A stretch of 64,000 nt of DNA from assembly GCA_001695595.3 (NCBI GenBank), contig MBPM02000006.1, forward strand, positions 992,001 to 1,056,000, in the 5' to 3' direction. Below are positions 55,166 through 64,000 of the stretch, piece after piece. The stretch comes from Plasmopara viticola (lineage: Eukaryota; Oomycota; Peronosporomycetes; Peronosporales; Peronosporaceae). The translations under genes were made by a program, and so were the position numbers. The first letter of the stretch is position 1, and each line of letters opens with the position of its first letter. Below the pieces are notes generated by a model. The model saw nothing but the letters and a program-made list of their open reading frames with translations. It ran no database searches and was not told where the DNA came from.

Positions 55166-55340
55166 AAATATATTTAAGATAGTGTAAAAACGATGTTTCT
55201 ATCTTCATGTTTTTCATGTGTCGTTTCTGCGATTGACGCTTAGCGCGTACCGACTCACCATGACTATCTACACACTGTTATTATCTATACCTACAAGTCT
55301 CTTAATTTTCTTGCCATGGTCACAAAAAATACATCATAGT

Positions 55341-55787
55341 CTAAGCACTTGGTTTTTCTAGCCACCGCTTGTGCTTCTGCGATCAAACGTGAAAATGGTG
55401 ATTTGCAGCAGAATATTTGCCGCCACATTTACAACTGGGTCAAGCTGCTAGTCGGGCTTTAGATCGCATTCCATCGCTCCTGATTTGCCTTATAGTCTTC
55501 CTTATTACTGTCTTTATTGTTTGCCCGATAATTTTCTGGTCTTTCGTATATGCATCGTTCTTATTAACTGCTGTTTATCTAAATTTCGCTATCCAAAGTT
55601 GTTCGTATGCTTGAAGATGCTGTTTCTTCACCTTGACTTCTTTTGGCTCATACTCGGAGTTCCAATTATTATATGCATCGGGATCACTTCCACCACCAAC
55701 AATTTTTAATTCCCGTTCGACTCCATGAAATGGTTTCCCGTCCTTGTGAAGTTTCGAGAATTCTTTGGTGGAGGCAACCGCGTCCAT
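55341..55787 (-). pseudogene. Viral protein with C-terminal CxC-H-H zinc-binding motif (3 stops)
   Basis: One phase of 148 codons from ATG 55787, with internal stops. The C-terminal CKCGGKYSAANHHFHV followed by KHKRWL fits the CxCGGxYTxxNxxxHxxTxKH pattern common at the ends of small proteins of giant viruses and PLVs, probably a zinc-binding unit. The N-terminal part is charged (EYEPKEVKVKKQHLQAYEQ). It is the last recognisable gene of the viral block. Confidence 0.55.
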
Positions 55788-57495
55788 TTTCTTTTATTTC
55801 GACTTCAGAATACATAGATACGTGCATATTATAAAATGATAATCGACGTGAGGCTTAGTTGCCAAAAGACCAGCTCACTGCCATAGATTGGTCGTATCTC
55901 TAAGGCCAGGCTACACTGCGAATCTCCAAAGATCTGTACTATACTCAGGAAATTCGATAAAATGTGTGCTTTTCAACCCGCAAGCGATCTAGCTGGATGG
56001 CACAACGATGAGCTCGTTCAAATCACATCTCCAGACTCTGACTGATACGCTTGAAGAGTGACCTAGTAAGCTGCTGTGGCGCATCGTCAAAAGATAGCCA
56101 GGTGAGTGAGGATATACAAATTAGATCAATAGCTTTCGTCAAGCTCGATTGCAGCTACCCTTAGCAGAGAAAGATAATCGAAATATTGGCAGTTCGCATA
56201 AAAGACAACAGCTAATCTATGCTATCCTTATAAACTACTTCACAGAGCCATGACCGCTAACACAAACATATACAAAATTGTAAATTGGGTAAATTTGTAA
56301 AGTCAAGACTTCTTTTGCTCCAGGAAGCATGCAAAGATTGCAGACACTTGTGCAGTCTTGCCAGACGAATCGTTAAAGCCTGCTACCCACTATGATGCCT
56401 CCAAAAAGGGCTTTAGAGAGTTAGGATTGAGCATTTCATGATAAAAAAGAAATTATTTATTTCCATATAAAAAATTATCATGAAGCAGAGTTGAAAGAGA
56501 GCATATTGAAAAGCTGGTCATATCATTGTCGAAAAAGTGCTTGTCTTTCATGCATCCGTGGATCTCTCGTGGGTTGTAGGAGACGATAAGAGCTTTGACC
56601 AGCAATTCCTTGATCTTCTTTATGAGTTTGATCAACGCATAATGAAGTACCGTTTGAAAAGTTGCAAACGTACTTCACGAGGGTTTGTAGTACGTAAATT
56701 TAGCTTTTAAATGATGTTCAAAGCAATTGGAGATTCCTCAAGGCTTAAAGAATACTTGTGATGACTCGCCATTTGATTAAGACGGGAATGAGATCAGATC
56801 CTAAATAAAATATACAAAAAGCTGCGTCTCTACTCCACGTTACATTAACCATTTTGTTTGATGAAGCTTAGTTAGACTCGCGTTTGCGCTTTAGCTACTT
56901 TGAATACACAGACCGTCTTTTTTCTTCTTCTACTTTGCTATGTGTCCAACGCTAGTCTTTGAAAGCCGATTGGCTAGCACATGGATGCTTAGTGTCAGCT
57001 TTTAATAGTTATATTTTCCGGATTGTATTCATACACTATATTTAAATTGTCCTACGTCGATGCATTTCTTTTTTCTTAGTGTACAAGTAATTGGGCAATT
57101 AGGTGGCCACTCACCAAATTCGTTATCGATTTCCACAGCCAATCGCTTTCATAAGAATATTGCTTTCAAAATCATCTCCTTTATACAGTTGTAAGTCAGC
57201 GTCAAACCAGCAGCTAAACGATAATTTGGCCGACTCAAACGACGACAGCGAAGTAACCAATTTGCCGAGTTTGTAGCAGATTGTTCATGTCGCTGTCGTC
57301 AATTTAGTAGGCCAAACGATGTAAATTAGATACTAAATAATCTCTCTTTGATCAGCAATATGATTGTAGCGAACTACATTATGTGCTGAGAACAAGACAA
57401 GTTACGCTATCCAATTTCCTATGACTGCCAGTCATCGCTTACTCACCACAGCTCTAAAAGATATATTTTAATTCTGAAGCTCTGTCAAGCAACGT
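55788..57495. other. AT-rich region without recognised genes
   Basis: About 1.7 kb between the last viral gene and the inner end of the right arm. I found no viral motif, no intact frame and no repeat shared with 35.38-36.64 kb on the other side. It may hold the right terminus of the viral element, which I could not locate. Confidence 0.35.
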
Positions 57496-57699
57496 ATTCT
57501 GCGGCTCAACCAATAAGTATTCATGCATTCGATAGTGATCCAGTGTCATACGTAGATCCAAAAGCTGCTATTGTAACTTGAGCGTTGGTTTTGTTGAATC
57601 TTAGTGGTCGAGCGGCTATTAAAGTACCCTAATGTCGAAAAGGCGTTTTCAACGCTCTCGGGAATGAATCATTATAATAGTACTTATTGTAAACAAGGT

Positions 57700-60110
57700 C
57701 CGAGAAAACTTCTAAGCGGTAGATTACGGTAAGAATAAACTTGCCGGCGTAATATTGCAACTCATGGTACTGAACCTTGGAAACTCGAAGCTACTGAGCT
57801 CTGGCTTATTCGAAGTCAGAAATATTGCAGAAGTGTGGTTTGTAAAGATGAAGTACTGTCATAAGTATAGATACGTTCTCCGTTCCGGACGAAGATGCTT
57901 GGCGTGCGTTGCACCTCCGATCAGATGATCTTTAAGGATCCTAATGATCAAGTGTATCTTTTGTTGAAGGAATAGCTAGAAGTGACCTATAATCAAAAAG
58001 CTACCGAACAGGAACATGATCCACAATTTAAAACCTCGGACCGGGCTTGAAGTGCTTTGTCATAGGACAATGTCCGGTGCCACTAAAGCAGTGTGAGTGC
58101 ATAAATGTCTTTTACTCGTAATTGATAAAAGATGGAAGGTAAGTGAGTCAAAATATGTGCACTTGTCACTGACTCTCTGTGCTCAAATATCGAACGGAAC
58201 GCGATACTGAATAATGCGTATAATTAGCTGAACAACAACAGCGGCTACACAAGCACCAAAAACATGCCGCTTAATGGTCAGAGGAAATCACTACGGCGGC
58301 TAGTCCGCCAAACAATAATTTATGAAACCAGTAAGTAATACCACATACAAAAATGTAGGCCAACACCTACTTAACCTTATGCCTTCCTTACTTAAGAGCA
58401 AGACGGCGTGAATGTTGTTGAGACTCAAAGATTACCGGTAAAACCTACTACTCCTAGCTCTATTTTATATGTTCCCAGTACACGACATCCTCGGGTGAAG
58501 TGGTTTCAAGTGAAAGTACCCAGTTATTGGGTCAGTCTCTCAATTAAGCTGAAATCACCGACACTTTGCGCATCTATCAACAAAGAATTCAGTACTGTCT
58601 TCTTCAGCCAGCAAAAAAGGTTCTGAATTCTCATTTTGTCAAAGGTGGAAGTCTAGGAAGCACCGCGTTGAAACCTACTGCAGACTCTATCATCAAGATT
58701 GACGTACCCTGAAGTTCATGAACCCAAAAGCATAAAATTCGCTCGCAGAGACCAAGCTCCACAGCGCATTAGAACTTCTTAGCAGCAAAAAGAGCTGCAA
58801 TATTAGCCGTTTCCTCGAGGCTATAGATAATCTTTCGAGCAGCATGAAAGTGAAAGTGGGTTAACTCCACAATCTCTGCAGAAAAATAAAATCGACACCG
58901 CAAATGTAGCCATTCCCTAGGACTCATAAAATAAGCAAGTCTTTTGAGCAGCACGAAAAGCGCTATCGACAGATGCAGAAAGGAGTTTATCCAATTATAT
59001 ATCTTTTCAAAATAATTTAAGCACACAATGTACTTGCGTATGGGTACAAAGTGCTACAGCATTTTGCAAAGAGGAGACTTGCAGGAAAATGTGTGATCTT
59101 TTGGTAATAATTAATCATTACGAGGGACCATTAAACTTAATTTATAGACTGATTAATTGAGCACAGTATTATGGTGTTTTATGGCTATGGGCACGGCATC
59201 TTCGAGACACGATCGATCAAAGCGACTTCTTGCTCTAAATAGTTTCAGAAACTCTTTGCGCTTGTGTATCTCAGAAGATAAAACGTCACTTGTATACGCG
59301 TTAAAATGTCAGTAAGCTTCTTTACGTAAGCAATCTAAAAGTAGTCACCGAAGAACTAGATCGACTCCAAGTGATCTTTAGGTTTTATGCTCTCCTATCG
59401 AGAGCCGGAGTATTCAATGTGTCACTCTGCAATTTTCATTAGTTTCAAGGTTAAATCGAGCAAAAAGGAGAACAAAGGCTTGGCTACAAGACGTATAGTC
59501 TCCCCGCATCGCTCAGCACACCACTGCGCGACTTTTCTTTAGTCAGCTCAATAATGATATCTTTAGTTTAGAGTAGGAGATGGGCGACTGCTTACAGATT
59601 TGTATATTGCCCTAAGCTTTAGTAGAATCTGACGAAGTCAGGGTCATTTGTCCAATCACTTCATTTTGTATGGTACACCCAAACCTATATGACGTTTTTA
59701 GCTGAGATGTGATCTGTAGTATGAGTCCACCTCGTCTCTTCGTAAGTAAGGCTCATGAGCTTGTTGAAGTTATTGCTGGAAAGGTCAATGCAGACACGCT
59801 GGATGCTACAGCGCTTGCGCGTATTAGAAATTAGACCGCTAAAGGTGTAAGATTGGGTAACGTAGGAGAAATTGTACTTCAACAGTACAATACGCCGTCA
59901 TGGGTGTTTGCTTTCATTACATTTTAGGCTGAAAGACCTTGTGAAGCTTCCACTAAGGGAAGGATTTGATCGGCCGAAGAGCTCTCGCACGCTTAAGTGT
60001 CCTCATTGACGGTTTTCTTGCAAGACCCCTCCAGTTTCTATCCTCCATACTCTTGTGCGACCGCATTCTTAAGGCAATATATATACATTCGAGACAATAC
60101 CTTTTTGCTG
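57700..60110 (-). repeat. Dispersed repeat family R, copy D (inside right arm)
   Basis: Inverted counterpart of copy C (32786-35120). A minus-strand frame at 59882-59685 contains NKLMSLTYEETRWTHTTDHIS, also readable in copy A near 1770-1830 and copy C, so this part was probably protein-coding in the ancestor. No known domain. Confidence 0.65.
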
Positions 60111-61484
60111 TGAATAATAAAGGATCGGGTACTGAACCAAAGAGTAAGTTTAAGAGTTTTAAACAAAACGAACTACCGCTTCATCAGCCCTTTCAAGGTC
60201 TAGCTTAGGAACGCTTGTTGTACACCATGGTTCGTTTCAAGACAGTGTCGATGCGGCCAACATCTATCTTGAGAGAAATAACGATCCTCAGGACTACACA
60301 CCGTAAGTGCATCCTCATATCGTTATTCTCACGCAAAGGAGAGTGAAAGTGACCATACGGCGGTTAGTAATGCTCAGTAATACCTCCGTATTGACCAGGG
60401 CCGACAAAGCCAACCTGTATGAAAAGTGACCTCAGTGCCTAAGGCTACGCCTATGACAAAGGCTACGCCTGCAACAAATTCTGCACCCACCTGAAAAAAA
60501 AACAATTAAGTGGAAAACATTGATCCATTCTTGGCAACATATTACAAAGGCGAGCGAAACAGTGCATAGCCGTAATAAAGAGGTTGCGTATCAGTATTTG
60601 TGTAAGCTGATTACTTAAGCCAATTGTTGAGGCTAGATGGTTCGTTCCATTCGTGCTCATTCGTAAGTGTACGTCGTTCCGTTTGCTACAAGATTATTAT
60701 AGCCACCTTCTCCTCCCGACTTTCTTGCTCTTCTCAAACACGTCACACTAGCACCGTGGCTGTGAGCATCTCACGCAAGCGCAATATGTTTGTTTTTGGT
60801 CGAAGAGAGAGCGTATGATTGCCACACTCTTTCAATACTCTATAATGCCTTCAAAATTTAGATCTCTGTGTCAGCTCTTATCACCCGCGCAGCATTTGAG
60901 TAGGTAAAAGATGGGAGCAAATTGCAAAGCATCACATTTCCTCCTTCAAGCTGTCACATCATCTAATAATGAATACCACTGAATCTGCTACCTGGATCAA
61001 TAACATGTATGTAAAAAGATATCTTGTATCTAGTGATGTTACAGACACGGTCGAATTGGCGCATGGCTGAGCCAGTGCGCGAAAAATGGTCAGGATGTGC
61101 ATTCCATGCTGTGCTTGCGTTACCTCTTAAACGAAGCTCAATGCACGCAGCAGCTTTCTTACTGCTTACACCTTTATCCCTGCTCTTTGACAATGTCGTT
61201 TGCACTAACGAGGCTCCTGGGTTTGTTGCTATAGTATTGATACAGGCATGCCGACAGTTAAGCCAAGCCCGTCGAAAGTGCACTCAATATAAATGTGCGC
61301 AAACCTAAACTAGGATTGAGTACATTTTAATGCAAGTATTTTTATGTATGCATGATGGGATGTGGATTCGAGTAAACGCTGGAATAGTGGCCAATTAAGC
61401 CCCACGATCAGATGAAAGCTCGTGCCAATGAGTGACTGGATGCTCATACGAACGCTGGAGTCCAATTGTCACAGCTTAGAGTCA

Positions 61485-61815
61485 AATAATGTATTGTAAT
61501 GTATAACGTTATCGCGTTGCTAAGTTATGCACGTGCTAGGCTCAGTCTGGCTAGTCCACGGCATAGAGTGGTGTCCGCATACGTCGGGTCTCGTTCGGCG
61601 GGCAGTGCAGCCAGCACCGAGGTCGTGAGGGTCTTCCATTATTTTAAGTAGCTCTGACTTAATAAGAGCCCAGGTGGCGCCCTGATGGTGGAGACCGTCG
61701 CGTCGAGAGTGAGACTCGTTAGAGACCTGCAGATGCCCGAGAGCACCTGCCCGAAGGGCGCGAGCATTTAGCCCCCGCGCTTGGAAGGAGGGCGTCACTC
61801 CAACCTTTTTCGAAG
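61485..61815 (-). mobile_element. Short LINE derivative (331 bp), SINE-like
   Basis: It has the same 5' end (right side, near ccaacctttttcgaa) and the same 3' end with an ATTAC-type tail (left side) as the LINE at 18993-20143, but keeps only about 130 bases of the 5' region, a few codons of RT (WALIKSEL) and about 150 bases of 3' end. A 12-bp duplication agctYagagtca, with one mismatch, flanks it (61473-61484, 61816-61827). The equivalent site in the left arm (near 31.3 kb) is empty, so it inserted after the arms were duplicated. Confidence 0.8.
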
Positions 61816-62138
61816 AGCTCAGAGTCAGTTTGTCGGTTTGCTGACAGCTGCATAGTGATGACGAGACACCAACGACAATTTGATGTGTATGGATTTATCA
61901 GAATTGCGACAGATTAATCACCGCTTAAAAATTACGTGTAATCAACGTTTTTGCCGTACAACATGCAGCCTCATTCACTCGAGCATAAGGCCTCGAGCAA
62001 TCTTAAAAGCCGGGGAGAGCTCGTTAGGACTATGGTATTGACAGGCGATATAAAATCAAGTTCAAGAAGCATCATAAACTGCATGCGACGAGGAAGCGCC
62101 TCGAGCGGGGAGCGAGTCGCGGTGATTTCCCAATGTAG

Positions 62139-62474
62139 GTGAGCCACACGCGCGGCTGCACTTATCTGACCGCCGCTATGGGCCTAACAGAAGTCACTAT
62201 CGCTATGAGCCCAACAGAAGTCACTACCGCTATGGGCCCAACAAAAGTCACTACGGCTTTGGGCGCCCTTGGCGCAGTCAAAATGCTGGCAGCGTCGATT
62301 ACCACCGTGTCCGCGGCACAGACTACGACTTACCGCAATCTTGTCGCAATCCGGAGCCAGACAGCGCTTGCTAAGATTAAGGCTAGCGATACCACGGTAG
62401 CGGCTTTTGAACTATCGCTCGGCTCACTACATTGTTGCCGGAAGTATCCAACGGTCAATGTGGCAAATTCGTGA
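62139..62474 (+). other. Conserved 111-codon open frame in the right arm
   Basis: Counterpart of 30645-30980, open over the same 111 codons and starting at GTG. Contains the 27-bp tandem units (AMGPTKVTT type). Most changes between the arms are amino-acid replacements and none is a stop or frameshift, though the sample is small. Function unknown. Confidence 0.4.
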
Positions 62475-62685
62475 TTAAAGACGTCACGAAACTCGTATCA
62501 GAAAAAATAAAGCCTGCGTCTGTGGCTGCTGATAGTACAGCATAGAAAGTGCACGGTCAGCGTCATCGAGCATGGCGGCAGACTGCTCAGTCTTCGGGTG
62601 ATGTGTGATTAAAAGCGAGTGAAGCTTAATGATTATGGCTTTGTGTAGTGAGATGAAACGGATTTCTAGATTCATGACTGACTTC

Positions 62686-64000
62686 TTATTGACTTGTTAG
62701 GTTTGCTTAGAGCGCACATTTGTAGTACCTAGTTTAGCATCGTGGCTGTAATGTTGTAACTCTAAGCCCATGTATTGTTGAACGGTGTTACAAGAGCCGA
62801 GTGTGTTGGTGGCACCACCATAATGTTCGAGTGATGAGCTAAAAAATAAGCGGTAGTTGGTATGTCAGTAAAATACTTTGGAAGATAGTGAATAATTACC
62901 CCACGACATAAATCGATAAAGTTTGGCTCTCATTCATCCAGGCTTTCGCTGATTTTTGAAATCAGGCGGAAAGCGATCTGCAAATCGTACAGGCTCTTTG
63001 TGTAGAGAAAGGTGTTAGAGATTTGAACTCACGCTGTCGATCCTCATTACACCGGGTAGCAAACAGTGCCAAACATTCTGACCTGAGTCTTTCCGACTTT
63101 TTTACTTCAAAACGAAGCGCGGCATGCAAGATGGGCCAAATAAGATGACAGTATTGCTTGACCCCGACAAGTTACAACATTGGGTGTTACATAGACGTGA
63201 GGCGATCAGAGCACGTGTAAAGCGATCTTCAGCTATGTAGACGCTCTAATAAAACACCTTCAACGAAGATACCGCCAGATCCTAGGGTGGATCGCTTATT
63301 CAAACCGAATCCGCTCATATTGAGCGTGTAGACTTTTCACAAATAGAAAGAAAAGCGAGCTTAATTTTCGGTCAATACGCGTGTCTTTGCCGCCCAACTA
63401 TTCGCTTCAAGTGGGGTCACGCTTCCTCAACTTCGTCCCGAGTTTAAACGAGCTTGTGGGCCTTATAGAATAATCTAATATATGGCCAGCAGCTCTATCG
63501 CGAAGAACCGTTTAGTCACGGTCACAACGGATGGACTGCGCACAAGGGTATCTGTATCTGTTTCGTTTACGCGACCCCTTGTAAGGACGCGGTATGGGTG
63601 TCATACTGGTAAGAAGGAGGTAGTTCTTTAGGCTGTTGAGCTGCACATGATTTTATATCGATATTTTGTCGGCAGTGATACCCGCCATTTAAAGCTGCGA
63701 TGTCCTTTCTCCACGCACATCTAGGATTTAAAAATACTGGTAGTTAATGGCGTTAGCTCTCACGTACGCCGAGGGCAAATGACCACACCTGATGGGAGTG
63801 GGACGGCCCTGCTAGAAAATAACTATGTTATGTTGTGCCTCGAGATGGCTAAAAGGTCGACAGGATTTGAAGCGAGTTCTGCACATGTGCACAGCAGCAC
63901 TGGAAATGAACCTTCAACGGTCTTAAGTTTGTAAGCTTTGTGCTCTGTAATACATTTTGTGCTAGCCAGCCTGACTTACCGGCTCTTGAGGCATCCGTAA
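62686..64000. repeat. Repeat family E, copy 2 (rearranged)
   Basis: 62697-63510 matches 27300-26340 in reverse, while 63560-64000 matches 25181-25680 directly. The two parts thus have opposite relative orientation in the two copies. A plus-strand frame near 63120-63240 keeps DGPNKMTVLLDPDKL, also found at 26781-26987 (-). No intact gene. Confidence 0.65.

Larger units (their letters stand above)
38140..55787. mobile_element. Endogenous Polinton-like virus (decayed), interrupted by a copia element
   Basis: This is a contiguous block of virus-type genes on both strands with spacers of a few tens of bases. In order: primase-helicase (+), small basic virion-type protein (-), tyrosine recombinase (+), unknown (+), small unknown (-), penton-type minor capsid (+), packaging ATPase (-), fibre with S74 chaperone (+), myristoylation-type small protein (+), two unknowns (-), major capsid (-), small viral-type protein (+), unknown (-), zinc-binding protein (-). 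Without the 4.45-kb copia insertion it is about 13.2 kb. Capsid genes plus ATPase and recombinase without a visible adenovirus-type protease or protein-primed polymerase fit a Polinton-like virus better than a Polinton or virophage. Almost every gene has stops or frameshifts. Ends are approximate. Confidence 0.85.
57496..62685 (-). repeat. Right arm of the inverted duplication
   Basis: Reverse-complement counterpart of 30430-35380, starting at attctgcggctcaa (inner end) and running to the outer end near 62685. It includes repeat R copy D (57.7-60.1 kb), the 60.3-60.5 kb block, a short LINE derivative absent from the left arm (61485-61815) and the 111-codon frame. The outer end meets repeat family E; the left arm's outer end instead meets the CPT1 gene. 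Confidence 0.85.

Noticed and set aside
62990..63070. tRNA-like stretch (tttgaactcacg with paired flanks)
   Set aside because: The equivalent sequence at 26.95-27.0 kb is part of a conserved coding-like block, and no cloverleaf can be drawn.

Overview
The window looks like nuclear DNA of an oomycete (Peronosporales-like plant pathogen). The reasons are two Crinkler (CRN) effector pseudogenes, compact intron-poor host genes, and oomycete-style domain fusions. A CFAP61-type axonemal gene (with adenylate kinase domains) suggests a lineage that still makes flagellated zoospores, such as a Phytophthora- or Plasmopara-like species. The genus is a guess.

Layout. (1) 1-3.0 kb: a decayed giant-virus-type SF3 helicase fragment, then a copy of a dispersed repeat (R). 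(2) 3.4-16.9 kb: a gene-dense host block with a PhyH-family dioxygenase (+), a C2-GRAM-myotubularin-FYVE phosphatase (-), a CFAP61 homologue with two inserted adenylate kinase domains (-, one intron), and an EF-hand LPCAT-like acyltransferase (-). (3) 16.9-27.9 kb: gene-poor repeats, including a CRN pseudogene split by an internally deleted non-LTR retrotransposon with a 12-bp target duplication. (4) 27.9-30.3 kb: an intact CPT1-like carnitine acyltransferase. (5) 30.4-62.7 kb: a large palindromic structure. Two arms of about 5 kb (30.43-35.38 and 57.50-62.69 kb) are inverted copies of each other. They enclose an unrecognised pseudogene, a second CRN pseudogene (36.6-38.0 kb) and a dense decayed viral genome at 38.1-55.8 kb. 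(6) 62.7-64 kb: a rearranged copy of sequence also found at 25.2-27.3 kb.

The main discovery is the 38.1-55.8 kb element. It carries the core genes of a Polinton-like virus (PLV): D5-type primase/SF3 helicase, tyrosine recombinase, penton-type minor capsid protein, A32-type packaging ATPase, double-jelly-roll major capsid protein, a tail-fibre-like protein with a C-terminal S74 (endosialidase) chaperone, and several small genes of virus-like compactness. Nearly all carry stops or frameshifts, so it is an endogenous, dead copy. A Ty1/copia retrotransposon with an intact 1364-codon Gag-Pol, LTRs differing at one of 146 positions, and a clean 5-bp target duplication (CTAGT) has recently landed in the fibre gene. 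Without it the viral block is about 13.2 kb.

The sequence gives a relative order of events: PLV integration and decay, then copia insertion into the fibre gene; and separately, duplication of the arms, then insertion of a short LINE derivative in the right arm only. All identities rest on motifs read by eye. No database search or alignment was run.
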